From: an uncultured Glaciecola sp.
GTDB taxonomy: Bacteria > Pseudomonadota > Gammaproteobacteria > Enterobacterales > Alteromonadaceae
Reading direction: 5' to 3'
Assembly (NCBI GenBank): GCA_947496235.1
Contig: CANMCE010000018.1
Span: 1 to 59,221, forward strand
DNA: 59,221 bases
Positions 7,161 to 17,412 of the stretch are shown here, piece by piece. Under the pieces are notes generated by a model. It was given only the letters and a program-made list of their open reading frames with translations. It was not told where the DNA came from and searched no databases. A program made the position numbers and the translations under genes. Each line of letters begins with the position of its first letter. Position 1 is the first letter of the stretch.

Positions 7161-9305
7161 TTACTTTCGCGTAACCGATGACACACCTTCAATCAATTGT
7201 AAGCGGCGCATACACTGCATCAGGTTGGTTTTATTCACCACTTCCACTGTGAGCTGAATTAACGCGGTGCCTTTTTTGGTATCACTATGGCTTTTTACGC
7301 CCAATAAACTGACTTTTAAATTTGCCAATTCTGTCGTGATATCACGTAGTAATCCCGTTCTATCAACGGTGAAAAGATCAAGCTGGGTTTGAAAACTGCC
7401 CTGCTCTTGTCCAGCCCACATCACTTCAATTTCTCGTTCTGGGTGCTGATTTAGTAAATTTTGCAATTGCGCACAATTCTCTTTGTGCACACTTATGCCT
7501 TTACCTTGAGTGATAAAACCCACAATTTTGTCCCCAGCCACAGGTTGACAGCATTTAGCGAGGCTACTTAAAAGATTCCCCACACCTTCAGCGACTATGG
7601 CCTGACCTTTACCCTTACGTCTGGTTTTGGGCTTTTCTGCCAACACCTGCGCTTTAGGTTCTTCTGGTGTATGTAACTGTTGAATGCTGTTAACCACATT
7701 CATGACGCGCACATCACCGGTACCTATAGCGGCATACAAATCATCTAAGGTTTGCACGTTGTATTTAGTAATCACTTCTTCAGCTAATTTTGCTGAAAGA
7801 TTAACTTTATGCAGTTCACGTTCGAGAAGTTCTTTACCCGCGTCACGGTTTTTATCTTTATCGAGCTTTTTGAAAAAGCTTTGAATCGCAGCTCTCGCAC
7901 GTGCAGTATGTACATATCCCAAACCAGGATGTACCCAATCACGAGATGGCGTACTGTTTTTGCTGGTCAGAATATTAACCTGGTCACCTGTGTGCAGGTT
8001 GTAGGTAAAAGGAACAATTCGTCCGTTGACCTTAGCGCCCGTGCACCGATGGCCAACGTTACTATGCACATAATATGCAAAGTCTAACGGTGTAGCGCCT
8101 GAAGGAAGATCGATTACATCGCCGTGAGGAGTGAACACATACACACGATCTTCAAACACCTGATTTCTAAATTCTTCTAACAGATCCCCTGAATCTGCCA
8201 TCTCTTCTTGCCATTGCAGAATCTTACGTAACCATTTGACTCTTTCATCCATGTTTGCCTGCTTACCGGCGCTACCCTCTTTGTATTTCCAATGGGCAGC
8301 AACCCCCAACTCAGCATCTTGATGCATTTGTTGGGTGCGAATTTGGATTTCAATGGATTTACCTTGGGGTCCCACCACTACCGTATGAATACTTTGATAT
8401 CCATTTGGTTTTGGGGTCGCAATGTAATCATCAAACTCAGCCGGAATATGGCGAAAGTTTGCATGCACAGTGCCTAAAGCGGCGTAACAGTCTTGAAGCC
8501 TATCGGCGATTATTCTTAACGCGCGGATATCAAACAGCTGTTCAAAATTGAGATGCTTTTTCTGCATTTTTTTGTAAATGCTGTAAATGTGTTTAGGTCG
8601 GCCTATGACTTCGGCTTTGATATTTTCCTGATTCAATAAATGCTGCAATGAGTCAACGAAATCGGCAATGTACTGCTCTCGTTCACTACGCTTTTCTTTT
8701 AGTTGTTTGGCAATATTTTTATAGGTGCCAGGATGCAAATAACGAAAAGATAAATCTTCTAATTCCCACTTTAACTGACCTATACCTAAACGGTTGGCCA
8801 AGGGCGCATAAATAGTCGCACATTCTCTGGCCACCATAACGCGCTCTTCTTCATCTTGTTGTTTAATTTGATGCAGGGTACAAATGCGTTCAGCCATTTT
8901 AATTACAACAGCACGTACATCTTCAGCCATAGCTAACAGCATATTGCGTAAGTTTTCTACTTGTTCGCTACTTTGTTGTTGGCGAGATTTGGCTGTTTTG
9001 ATGGCGTCCATTTTGCGGACTTTCATGATAATTTCGGCAATTTCAGCGCCAAATTTTGCCACTATTTCATCGAAATCTAGCGTATGGATTTGGCAGTAGG
9101 GATACACGAGCGCAGCTTGCAAGGTGTCGTCATCCATTTGCAGATCATGCAGAATTTCAACCATTTCCTGACCAATCAATAAAATGTCAGGGGTATCTGT
9201 AATACTTCTAAGCTTTTCTTTGGTAGATTCTGCCAGAGGTAACTGAGTTAACCATTCATCAAAACCAGGCCGTTGGTCTTGGTGAACACGTCTTATAGAT
9301 ACCAT
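7161..9305 (-). CDS. relA: (p)ppGpp synthetase RelA
   Basis: A 714-residue RelA/SpoT homologue that makes (p)ppGpp from GTP or GDP when uncharged tRNA sits in the ribosomal A site. The N-terminal HD region (about 20-160) lacks the His-Asp hydrolase pair, and the synthetase carries EFDD at 290-293 followed by KPNGYQSIHT, the ExDD signature of synthetase-only RelA rather than the RxKD of SpoT. A TGS domain follows (PHGDVIDLPSGATPLDFAYYVHS), then CC-containing ARCCQP-like KCCQPVAGD and a C-terminal ACT domain. It lies 19 bp downstream of rlmD on the same strand. Confidence 0.96.
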   Translation of the reverse strand: MVSIRRVHQDQRPGFDEWLTQLPLAESTKEKLRSITDTPDILLIGQEMVEILHDLQMDDDTLQAALVYPYCQIHTLDFDEIVAKFGAEIAEIIMKVRKMDAIKTAKSRQQQSSEQVENLRNMLLAMAEDVRAVVIKMAERICTLHQIKQQDEEERVMVARECATIYAPLANRLGIGQLKWELEDLSFRYLHPGTYKNIAKQLKEKRSEREQYIADFVDSLQHLLNQENIKAEVIGRPKHIYSIYKKMQKKHLNFEQLFDIRALRIIADRLQDCYAALGTVHANFRHIPAEFDDYIATPKPNGYQSIHTVVVGPQGKSIEIQIRTQQMHQDAELGVAAHWKYKEGSAGKQANMDERVKWLRKILQWQEEMADSGDLLEEFRNQVFEDRVYVFTPHGDVIDLPSGATPLDFAYYVHSNVGHRCTGAKVNGRIVPFTYNLHTGDQVNILTSKNSTPSRDWVHPGLGYVHTARARAAIQSFFKKLDKDKNRDAGKELLERELHKVNLSAKLAEEVITKYNVQTLDDLYAAIGTGDVRVMNVVNSIQQLHTPEEPKAQVLAEKPKTRRKGKGQAIVAEGVGNLLSSLAKCCQPVAGDKIVGFITQGKGISVHKENCAQLQNLLNQHPEREIEVMWAGQEQGSFQTQLDLFTVDRTGLLRDITTELANLKVSLLGVKSHSDTKKGTALIQLTVEVVNKTNLMQCMRRLQLIEGVSSVTRK

Positions 9306-9324
9306 AACACCTAATCCTTTACTT

Positions 9325-10647
9325 CTATGAGTCTCTTCGTTCGAATAACGCCATCAGCTCCATATGCTCAGTATACGGGAACATATCCAAAGCACCTATA
9401 CTTGAAACAGCATAACTTTGCATTAAATGTTCTATATCACGTAAAAAAGAACTTGGATTACAGGAAATATAGAGTATTTTTCGAGCTTTACTTCTTCCAA
9501 GCATCTGACACAGCGTATTAGCCCCCGCACGCGCTGGATCTAACACCACTATGCCATTAGGTTTTATTTTTATCTTTTTTACGTCTTCAATATCATCCAA
9601 ATTAGCTTGCTGACTGAACAGGTTATCTATCTTGTTATTGGTTGCATTGACCAAGGAACGTTCAGCCATTTCCTGAGACACTTCGTACGCGAATACCTGA
9701 TTGACTTTGGATGCTAGGGCTAACGAAAAATTCCCAGCACCAGCAAAAAAATCATAGGCAACATCATCAGCTTCTGGCGCTAGCCATTGCATTGCCTTAG
9801 ATAGCATTTGCTGATTGACATGGGGATTAACTTGCAGAAAATCCTTTGTGGAAGTATTAAGTCGTAATTCTTGATATCCGGTTACTATCAGATCCTTATC
9901 ATTTAGGTTTGAATACTGCTGCTCTTGTTCCGAGGATATTTCAAGTTTGCTGCCATGCTTATCACTAAACTCTATTAAGTCATTCACATCATTTGAGGGC
10001 AAGACGCCGGTACAATGGAGCGACACTATTTGTACATTATCGGTTTCTAAAAAAACAATATGTCCTAACTTTTTAATCCCTTTTAGCTTTTTTAATACCG
10101 GCAAAACATTCTTTACCACCGGCTGCAATCCGGGCGTTAAAATAGGACAATTTTCTATATCCACTATGTTATTTGAGTTGGCAGCTCGATAGCCGATTTT
10201 GACATGCTTGGGATTACGTGCATCCACCGACATACGTACTTTTCTACGATAGGATTGATTCGATGTTATGGGTGGATGCCAAACCTCTTGAGAAATGTCA
10301 TATTTGTGCGCCAATCGTCGTTGAAATGCCTGCATTTTTAAATCAATCCCTTTTTCTTGAGACAGATGCTGCAGACTACATCCTCCACACCCATTGTAAT
10401 GCTGACAAAATGGACTCACTCTTAAATCACTTGGATTTGATACCCGTATTATCTTGCCCTGTTGTACTTGTTTATTCGCATTAGTAACGTCAATATCAAC
10501 CAGCTCTTCTGGCAAAGCGCCTTTTACAAGCGTGATTGGCTGGGTAGAAAGACAAATGCCAATGCCCTGATCATCTACAACGTCAATTTTAACCGTTTGT
10601 CGCGACGGTTTGGTTTTATTCGCTTTGGGTTTAAAAATACGCGCCAT
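9325..10647 (-). CDS. rlmD: 23S rRNA (uracil-1939-C5)-methyltransferase RlmD
   Basis: A 440-residue TrmA-family methyltransferase. An N-terminal TRAM domain (about 15-70) is followed by the 4Fe-4S cluster cysteines C81, C87 and C90 (FCQHYNGCGGC) with a fourth in IENCPIL. The SAM-binding motif is YDFFAGAGNFSLALA; the catalytic cysteine lies in ILYISCNPSSF, preceded by VVLDPARAGA. It sits directly upstream of relA, an arrangement also found in enterobacteria (rlmD-relA), so co-transcription is likely. Confidence 0.95.
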   Translation of the reverse strand: MARIFKPKANKTKPSRQTVKIDVVDDQGIGICLSTQPITLVKGALPEELVDIDVTNANKQVQQGKIIRVSNPSDLRVSPFCQHYNGCGGCSLQHLSQEKGIDLKMQAFQRRLAHKYDISQEVWHPPITSNQSYRRKVRMSVDARNPKHVKIGYRAANSNNIVDIENCPILTPGLQPVVKNVLPVLKKLKGIKKLGHIVFLETDNVQIVSLHCTGVLPSNDVNDLIEFSDKHGSKLEISSEQEQQYSNLNDKDLIVTGYQELRLNTSTKDFLQVNPHVNQQMLSKAMQWLAPEADDVAYDFFAGAGNFSLALASKVNQVFAYEVSQEMAERSLVNATNNKIDNLFSQQANLDDIEDVKKIKIKPNGIVVLDPARAGANTLCQMLGRSKARKILYISCNPSSFLRDIEHLMQSYAVSSIGALDMFPYTEHMELMALFERRDS

Positions 10648-10651
10648 GGTT

Positions 10652-11026
10652 TTAGGCTTCTATGACTGCTGTGGCAATGGCGTAATGCACTTCATCAGAA
10701 ATACTTATATGGATATGAGTAACCTTATGTTCTTCGCTCCATTGTTTTGCCCCTTGAGACAACGACACCAGCGGTTTACCTGAAGCGTCATGCCCAATTT
10801 CAAAATGCTGCCAGCCAATTCCTCGACCTATGCCTGTTCCCATAGCTTTTGCCAAAGCTTCTTTTGCGGCAAATTTCTTGGCTAAATAACGGGCTTTGTC
10901 TTTGCTTTGGGCATATTCTTGCTGTTCGTTCTCAGTTAACAAACGTAGCGGAAGCTTTTCTGATGCAGATAGCGCTTTACTAATGCGCTGAATTTCCACA
11001 ATGTCAGTCCCCAAACCTAGAATCAT
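10652..11026 (-). CDS. acpS: Holo-[acyl-carrier-protein] synthase
   Basis: A 124-residue phosphopantetheinyl transferase that activates acyl carrier protein with coenzyme A. The family signatures are [15 protein letters not shown]-like at the N-terminus ([14 protein letters not shown]) and [18 protein letters not shown] around residues 50-67, containing the Mg-binding Asp and Glu. Its start overlaps the pdxJ stop by four bases (ATGA type), as in enterobacteria. Confidence 0.96.
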   Translation of the reverse strand: MILGLGTDIVEIQRISKALSASEKLPLRLLTENEQQEYAQSKDKARYLAKKFAAKEALAKAMGTGIGRGIGWQHFEIGHDASGKPLVSLSQGAKQWSEEHKVTHIHISISDEVHYAIATAVIEA

Positions 11027-11766
11027 AATAAATTACTGTTCCTAGCTTCTTGCATCAGTGCACGCATATCTGCTACTGCTTTGGCTAATCCATCAAACAC
11101 CGCACGGCCAATAATGGCATGGCCAATGTTCAATTCAATTAATTCTGGAATTGCCGCTATTGGTTTCACATTATGATAATGCAATCCATGCCCAGCATTT
11201 ACTTTTAACCCTAAACGGTGAGCATATTGAATACCCTGAATTAGCTTTTGCAACTCATGTTGAGCTTGGTGCTCGTTAGTTGCCTCTGCATATTGTCCGG
11301 TGTGGATTTCAATATAGGGGGCGCCTGCATCTACCGAAGCTTCAATTTGAGCTTCATCCGCATCTATAAACAAAGATGCTTGAGTATTTTGCTCACTTAA
11401 TTGACGACAAGCATCTTTAATGCGAGACAAGTTACCCACCACGTCTAACCCACCTTCAGTGGTCAATTCTTCGCGCTTCTCAGGTACTAAGCAACAAAAA
11501 TCAGGCAGCACTTTTTGGGCAATAGCCAACATCTCATCAGTAACCGCCATTTCGAGGTTTAATCGGGTATTAATGGTTTGTTTTAACAAGAACACATCTT
11601 GGTCTTTAATATGGCGTCGATCTTCTCTTAAATGCACTGTGATTCCGTCTGCGCCTGCACGTTCTGCTATATCAGCTGCGTGTACTGGATTGGGATACGA
11701 GGTTCCACGTGCGTTTCTTAAAGTCGCTATGTGATCTATATTCACACCAAGTAAAATATCATGCAT
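11023..11766 (-). CDS. pdxJ: Pyridoxine 5'-phosphate synthase
   Basis: A 247-residue TIM-barrel enzyme that condenses 1-deoxy-xylulose 5-phosphate with 3-amino-2-oxopropyl phosphate in vitamin B6 synthesis. Visible signatures are [16 protein letters not shown] at the N-terminus, [16 protein letters not shown] and [12 protein letters not shown]. It follows recO after about 100 bp and precedes acpS with overlapping codons. pdxA, the preceding pathway step, is also in this window at 27.4 kb. Confidence 0.96.
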   Translation of the reverse strand: MHDILLGVNIDHIATLRNARGTSYPNPVHAADIAERAGADGITVHLREDRRHIKDQDVFLLKQTINTRLNLEMAVTDEMLAIAQKVLPDFCCLVPEKREELTTEGGLDVVGNLSRIKDACRQLSEQNTQASLFIDADEAQIEASVDAGAPYIEIHTGQYAEATNEHQAQHELQKLIQGIQYAHRLGLKVNAGHGLHYHNVKPIAAIPELIELNIGHAIIGRAVFDGLAKAVADMRALMQEARNSNLL

Positions 11767-11870
11767 AAGAGTTTTCTACTGAAGTAAGTTGCTGGAATTA
11801 TATCAAAAAATATCCGGCAAAAACCTGTTAAATATGCGCTTTTAATCACATTTTTGTCGCAAGTTGTAGC

Positions 11871-12581
11871 TTAGCGTTTTTTAAATAGCTCTCGGCTTTT
11901 TAGTGGTTTATCACCTATCACTAAGGGAAGCGTCATTCTGACTATGTATTTGGCTACTTGTAAACTGGCTTTATTATAGGTTTTTTGCTGTAAATCTAAG
12001 ATGCTTTGACCAGATATCAAACTGACACTTGGGTTGTTTGAAAACACAAAACCTACTTCGTTGACATATTGGTAGGTCACATCTGGCAATATTTCCTGCC
12101 CGGTATCAGCCGTACTGGAAATGTCGACCAAGTACCCCATATTTGCTAGCAGACAAAATTCAAATTCTCTCAGAATGGGTTCTAATGCAAGTAATTCTGG
12201 ATTTTCAAGTTCAGACAAAGCTGCGAGCGTCATCACATATTGGGCATAAAGGTCTTCAATAGCTTCTGATTCTGGCAACGCCCGTTGCAATAGCTCATTA
12301 ATATAAAAAGCGCTATACAAGGCGTTACCTTTACAAGCATAAGCCTGATTAACCTGTTCTGCATTGATCAAGTTTTTAAGTGAAGACTTGCCTGAGCATT
12401 CTAGAGAAATCAACTGCAAAGGCTGTAAAACACTTTTTCGATCAGATTTAGTGTTTCCTCGTACACCTTTAGCCACCACTGAGATTCGACCAAATGCTTG
12501 GGTAAATACATCAATTAACATAGAGGTTTCACGGTAAGGTCGACGGTGAATCACAAATCCTTGTGAACTAAGCCTTTGCAT
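11871..12581 (-). CDS. recO: DNA repair protein RecO
   Basis: A 236-residue protein with the RecO N-terminal OB fold (QGFVIHRRPYRETSMLIDVFT) and a helical C-terminal part. RecO loads RecA on SSB-coated single strands together with RecR. Most bacterial RecO proteins have a zinc-finger Cys set; here the C-terminal part shows no CxxC, as in E. coli. It lies 1 bp after recJ in this strand's direction, so the two are probably one transcript. Confidence 0.93.
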   Translation of the reverse strand: MQRLSSQGFVIHRRPYRETSMLIDVFTQAFGRISVVAKGVRGNTKSDRKSVLQPLQLISLECSGKSSLKNLINAEQVNQAYACKGNALYSAFYINELLQRALPESEAIEDLYAQYVMTLAALSELENPELLALEPILREFEFCLLANMGYLVDISSTADTGQEILPDVTYQYVNEVGFVFSNNPSVSLISGQSILDLQQKTYNKASLQVAKYIVRMTLPLVIGDKPLKSRELFKKR

Positions 12582-12582
12582 G

Positions 12583-14301
12583 CTACTCCACTGCCATGAG
12601 TTGGTTAACTAACAACTGAACATTAATTCGGTTATTGAATTCATTCACATCCAATTGGTATGCCAAATGTACCTGTTTTGCTTGCAGATTTGGCCATTGA
12701 TCAAGGTCGACATTAAAGGCAATTGCATCAGTAATTTGATGTCCCTTTTTAACCACCATTTTTAAGTGTTTTTGTCCGACTATGCGTTGTTGAACAATTT
12801 CAAAAACGCCATCGAACATAGGGGCTTCAAAAGATTGTCCCCAAGGAATTGCAGATTTAAGTAGCTGCGCATTTTGTAAATTGATTTCTGCTGCACTTAA
12901 TTCGCCATCAGATAAGGTTTGAGATTGGTTGGGTAAACCCGCTAAAGCGTCTGCTGCTGCCTGTTCAAACAAAAGCGTAAATTGATCAAATGCCTTGGTT
13001 GGAATAGACAGACCTGCAGCCATTGCATGACCGCCAAATTTATTGATAACCTCGGGATTATCAGTGGCTATGCGATCGAGTAAATCTCGGATATGAATGC
13101 CCGGAATACTTCTAGCTGAACCTTTAATACTAGTATCGCTTTCGTGAGCAAAAACAATACAAGGTCGATAGTATTTTTCTTTTAACCGACCAGCGACAAT
13201 GCCAACTACGCCAGCATGAAAGCTGTCGTCGTAGAGACTAATTGCTGCTGGCAAACTTGTTCCATCGAGTACGCAAGACGCTAACGCTTTTTCAGCTTCC
13301 GCTTGCATAGATTGCTCTATTTCCTGCCTGCTTTTATTTAACTTATCGAGTTCTGCCGCTAACTGTCTCGCTTTGCTCATTTCTTCGGTTAGCAGGCACT
13401 CGATTCCAATCGACATATCTTCTAAGCGTCCCGCCGCATTGAGGCGAGGCCCAAGGGCGAACCCAAGATCTGAAGAGGCTATTTGACTAGCTTTGCGTCC
13501 GCTGGCATCTAACAAAGCTTGTATGCCCAAGCGAGTTCTACCGCTTCGAATTCGTTGCAAGCCCTGATGCACTAATATGCGGTTGTTTTGGTCCAAAGGC
13601 ACTACGTCTGCAACTGTACCCAGTGCCACTATGTCTAAGTAGTTCGCTATGTTTGGCGCTTGTAGTTGTTTTGTTTCAAAGTAGCCACTTTGGATTAATT
13701 GCGCTCTAACCGACAACATTAAATAAAAGGCGACGCCAACGCCGGCCAGATGTTTTGAGGGAAAGGCGCAATCAGGCTGATTGGGATTTAGAATGGCATC
13801 GGCATTCGGTAGAAATTGTCCAGGCAGGTGATGATCGGTAATGAGTACTTGCAAACCTGCCTGTTTAGCGGCGGCAACGCCTGATATGCTGGAAATGCCA
13901 TTATCTACTGTAATCAATAAATCGGTGCCCTGTTCAAGGGCAATATCCACCACAGGTTCAGACAATCCATATCCATAATCGAACCGATTAGGAACAATAA
14001 AAAACCCTTTTTTATGTACAAAATCTCGTAAACACAGCATGCACAAAGCTGTGCTAGTTGCCCCATCAGCATCAAAATCACCCACAATACAGATACGTTT
14101 TTCTTGCTGAATAGCATCCACCACCAGCGCGGTGGCTTTTTCGATATCTTTAAATAAATTGTAGTGCAGCAAGCCTTTGGTTTGCATATCTATTTCAGCA
14201 ATGGATTGCACACCTCTTTGCCGCAACACCTTGTCCAACAAGGGTGGTAACTTGGCGTCTAGCGGCGAATGAATGATTGGCTCTCGATGAACTATTTGCA
14301 T
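12583..14301 (-). CDS. recJ: Single-stranded-DNA-specific 5'-3' exonuclease RecJ
   Basis: A 572-residue DHH-family nuclease, the normal RecJ length. Motifs include DFDADGATSTALC (motif I), TVDNGISS (II), LITDHHLPG (III, the DHH), and later FGGHAMAAGLSIP of the DHHA1 domain, followed by the C-terminal OB region. It acts in RecF-pathway repair and mismatch repair. In E. coli it directly follows dsbC; here 6.6 kb of sortase genes lie between. Confidence 0.96.
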   Translation of the reverse strand: MQIVHREPIIHSPLDAKLPPLLDKVLRQRGVQSIAEIDMQTKGLLHYNLFKDIEKATALVVDAIQQEKRICIVGDFDADGATSTALCMLCLRDFVHKKGFFIVPNRFDYGYGLSEPVVDIALEQGTDLLITVDNGISSISGVAAAKQAGLQVLITDHHLPGQFLPNADAILNPNQPDCAFPSKHLAGVGVAFYLMLSVRAQLIQSGYFETKQLQAPNIANYLDIVALGTVADVVPLDQNNRILVHQGLQRIRSGRTRLGIQALLDASGRKASQIASSDLGFALGPRLNAAGRLEDMSIGIECLLTEEMSKARQLAAELDKLNKSRQEIEQSMQAEAEKALASCVLDGTSLPAAISLYDDSFHAGVVGIVAGRLKEKYYRPCIVFAHESDTSIKGSARSIPGIHIRDLLDRIATDNPEVINKFGGHAMAAGLSIPTKAFDQFTLLFEQAAADALAGLPNQSQTLSDGELSAAEINLQNAQLLKSAIPWGQSFEAPMFDGVFEIVQQRIVGQKHLKMVVKKGHQITDAIAFNVDLDQWPNLQAKQVHLAYQLDVNEFNNRINVQLLVNQLMAVE

Positions 14302-14380
14302 TATTTCTTTGGCTGTTTATTATTGTTTTTGCTTTGCTTATTTTACCTTGAAAGCGCCGCTATTTCAGCAACACAACCAA

Positions 14381-16522
14381 TTAAAATTTTAGCAACACAA
14401 TTACACCGCTATGATCAGGCAAATTGTCTATATCTATGCTGCCGTTATGAAACTGCGCAATGATGTTCGCCATAAAGAGCCCCAAGCCCAAATGAGAAGA
14501 TTCACTGGTAGTATTAGGTCGCACTGAAATCATAGAATTCATTAATTGACTACGCATCTTATCTGGTAGTAAAGGCCCTGTGTTCGTCACTGAAATACAG
14601 GTTTTGCTACCTTTTTCAAATACTCTTAAACGAATGGTATCCGAAGGCTTGCTAAACTCCATGGCATTGGTCACAATTTTATCTAGCATTTGTGCAAATA
14701 GATCAGGAGCACCAACAAAGGTTTTTTCAGTAACATCTAAATCAAGCTGAAAATGATAGTCAGGATGTGTCATGCCATAGCCTTCTACGCAACTTTTAAG
14801 TAAGCCTGGCAAATCAAATTTTTCTTTGTCTGTCCCTTTAATTGCCTCTTCTAAACGGGTTGCCTCGCTCATATTGTTAAGAATTTTACTTAGCCGTGAT
14901 ATGCCTTGTTTCGCTCTTTCCACATAAACTGCTTGATTGTCTGGATCCAGAGCAATGTTATCCAAGGACGAATTCACCACCGCCACTGGGGTGCGCAATT
15001 CGTGGGATAATCGTGATGCCATATTTTCTAAGTAACTATTGTATTGTTTTAATTTTTCCAACACTTGGTGAAAAGTTCGGCTTAAATCACCAATTTCATC
15101 CGCACTGTTTGATAGGGGTATTTGACCGACAATTTTACCACTTTGATCAATGGCAGATTCTGTGTCATCTCGTAATTTTCGGATTCGATTAGAAATACGA
15201 GATGCCAACAATAATAACGCCAAAATACCGATCAGAATTACCGCCAGAATAAAATTAAATTGCTTCTCTAATGCTTGATTGCGAAGCGTTCGTATGCCAT
15301 TGGTTGTTTGCTCAACGACCACAGCCCCCATGACTTCACCTTGATTATAAATAGGATGTGCAGCCGACAAAATCACCGCTTTTTTGTCCGGTGTAAATCG
15401 CCACAATGTATCGGCTTTTCCTGTCAATGCTGACTGAATATCCTGCCCTTCTAAGGACACTGCATCTTGCAAGTCATCCACGAAGGTTTGCGGCGGTTCA
15501 GTCAATATTTTTTGATATAAAGGTTGCAGAAATTGTTGATAGAGATCGCCCCAAAAATTCTTCCCTGTTTGCCTATTCGATTCAACTTGAAAACCAGTAG
15601 CCGTATTGATATCACCTGCTGTGGCGAGCACTCGCATATTGTTATCTACCACCCAAATGCGCGAATCCGAATAGGACAATCCGGCTAGAATTTTGTCGAT
15701 CTCTGGCGCCGGCGTTAATACAGTGCCTAAAGCTTCTGACCGCGTCGGATTTGCGGTACCAATTAAATAGTTCAATCGGCGTGTTTCAGGGTCATCCACG
15801 TCTCCGATGGCAAAAGCTATATTGCTGGAAAGCATAGCGGCAGGAAATCTGAGTTCAATTGAATATCCCTCAGGGGTAATTCTCCATTGCCCCTGAATCT
15901 TTGTTTCCAGCGATACAGGAGTGAGCCTATCTACGTCTTCATCTAATAAGTATGCATTAACCCAACCTGGCTCATAAGGTGCTATCAGGTAACGTTTAAA
16001 TAAACCGTCATTGGTCAGCATGGCAATTTGAAGAAAGTCATTTCTATCTACCCGCAAACTGGTTTGTGGACGAAACAATACGCTATCGTCAATAACGTCA
16101 AATATGGCATACACATATTGCTCGTAGCGACCTACCATATGTGTAAACTGCAATGATTCGGGTTGGTACACTATGGATTGTTCAATTAACGAGTTAGCGC
16201 CATAGTCTAGCCACTTATCTTTGTATTCGGTCCAGTCATCTAATCGCCCATCTAATTGCACTGGATAAGCAATTTCATGAATAAAAAGATCTTTCCCTGC
16301 AACTACGTTATGTAAAAACCCTGATTTAACGTCAAATAACGCTGGCCTTTCATGCAGAGCTGTCGCTACTGCTCTTGCGGTACCTACCAGCGCTTGCTCT
16401 TGACCAATTTGTAAGTAAGATTCGAGTTCAACTACATACTGATAACTTAGATATGGAATCACCAATAAAAACGAAGCGAATAATAATATTTTAGCTCTTA
16501 GCTTTAATCCGAATCGCTTCAT
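14381..16522 (-). CDS. pdsS: Dedicated sortase system histidine kinase (PdsS)
   Basis: A sensor kinase of about 713 residues. A membrane helix near the N-terminus (KILLFASFLLVIPYLSYQYV) is followed by a periplasmic sensor of about 400 residues, a second helix (FILAVILIGILALLLLAS), HAMP, and a kinase core with the phospho-acceptor His in SHELRTP (His 512 counted from an upstream ATG at 16537), N box DKIVTNAMEFS and G box HLGLGLFMAN. The ATG at 16522 overlaps the pdsR stop as ATGA and is chosen as start. Size and context match the kinase of the marine proteobacterial sortase locus (TIGR03785 type). The signal sensed is unknown. Confidence 0.88.
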   Translation of the reverse strand: MKRFGLKLRAKILLFASFLLVIPYLSYQYVVELESYLQIGQEQALVGTARAVATALHERPALFDVKSGFLHNVVAGKDLFIHEIAYPVQLDGRLDDWTEYKDKWLDYGANSLIEQSIVYQPESLQFTHMVGRYEQYVYAIFDVIDDSVLFRPQTSLRVDRNDFLQIAMLTNDGLFKRYLIAPYEPGWVNAYLLDEDVDRLTPVSLETKIQGQWRITPEGYSIELRFPAAMLSSNIAFAIGDVDDPETRRLNYLIGTANPTRSEALGTVLTPAPEIDKILAGLSYSDSRIWVVDNNMRVLATAGDINTATGFQVESNRQTGKNFWGDLYQQFLQPLYQKILTEPPQTFVDDLQDAVSLEGQDIQSALTGKADTLWRFTPDKKAVILSAAHPIYNQGEVMGAVVVEQTTNGIRTLRNQALEKQFNFILAVILIGILALLLLASRISNRIRKLRDDTESAIDQSGKIVGQIPLSNSADEIGDLSRTFHQVLEKLKQYNSYLENMASRLSHELRTPVAVVNSSLDNIALDPDNQAVYVERAKQGISRLSKILNNMSEATRLEEAIKGTDKEKFDLPGLLKSCVEGYGMTHPDYHFQLDLDVTEKTFVGAPDLFAQMLDKIVTNAMEFSKPSDTIRLRVFEKGSKTCISVTNTGPLLPDKMRSQLMNSMISVRPNTTSESSHLGLGLFMANIIAQFHNGSIDIDNLPDHSGVIVLLKF

Positions 16523-17214
16523 TTTTGGGTCTTCCAACGGTATCCCATACCATAAACAGTTTCTATGGCATCAAAATCGTCATCTATCAGTACAAATTTT
16601 TTCCGGATACGCTTTATATGTGAAGTAATGGTTGTGTCGTCCACGACCATTTTAGAATCATCCATTAACTGTTGACGACTTTTTACGTGTCCTGGATGTT
16701 TGGCGATGCCGTGTAACATCCAAAATTCAGTGACAGTGAGTTCTACTTGTTGACCATCATAAGTTACCAACATTCTGTTAGTATCAATTTGTAGTTTACC
16801 TGTGGTGATTAAATCATCGGCTTTTTGCGGTAGTTGCATACTTTCAACACGTCGGAACAAAGCCGAAATACGCGCCAACAAATGTGGCAAACTGATATCT
16901 TTGGTTAAATAATCATCTGCGCCCATGCGCAGACCGCAGATAGTGTCAAAATCATTATCTCTGGCAGTAAAAAAAATGATAGGCAAGGTCTTAGATAAAC
17001 TTCTGGCCAACTGACATACTGCAAAACCACCATCGATTTCATCACCTAACCCTATATCAATAATGGCAAGATCTGGAAGCTGTTGTTGAAAGCCTTTTTC
17101 GGCGTCTGCGCGCGTTGTGTAGGCACTGACTTTATAGCCTTGCTGGCTCAATGCGGCAATATAATTTTCTCGTAAAGCTTTGTCATCTTCCACGAGTGCA
17201 ATGGTCTTTTGCAT
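16519..17214 (-). CDS. pdsR: Dedicated sortase system response regulator (PdsR)
   Basis: A 231-residue OmpR-type regulator. The receiver has acidic residues ED at 9-10, the phosphorylated Asp at about 53 (LAIIDIGLGDEIDGG), and the switch TARDN. The C-terminal winged helix recognises DNA (VDDTTITSHIKRIRKKF, GMGYRWK). It is co-transcribed with pdsS by four-base overlap and diverges from pdsO across 198 bp, where its binding site would be expected. Confidence 0.9.
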   Translation of the reverse strand: MQKTIALVEDDKALRENYIAALSQQGYKVSAYTTRADAEKGFQQQLPDLAIIDIGLGDEIDGGFAVCQLARSLSKTLPIIFFTARDNDFDTICGLRMGADDYLTKDISLPHLLARISALFRRVESMQLPQKADDLITTGKLQIDTNRMLVTYDGQQVELTVTEFWMLHGIAKHPGHVKSRQQLMDDSKMVVDDTTITSHIKRIRKKFVLIDDDFDAIETVYGMGYRWKTQK

Positions 17215-17412
17215 ATCTATAGGTGTCTCTACTGCTTTTAACTGGGTTAACTATAACGAAATTCCTTCGAATAAGAAGCCTTCTAAGTCAATTTCCATTT
17301 TTTCGCCACATTTGAACATCAAATTGCCATTTTGTTTCCCCTGGATTGCCAATTTCTTTGTGTTTAATAAGCATCGTGAGTCAACAAACACAAAAACTTG
17401 AAAGGAAAGAAA

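Noticed and set aside
17215-17412. TTAAC repeats at 17238, 17247 and TATAAC at 17252 as a PdsR binding site
   Set aside because: Short AT-rich repeats in a promoter region are common by chance; no second cluster supports them.
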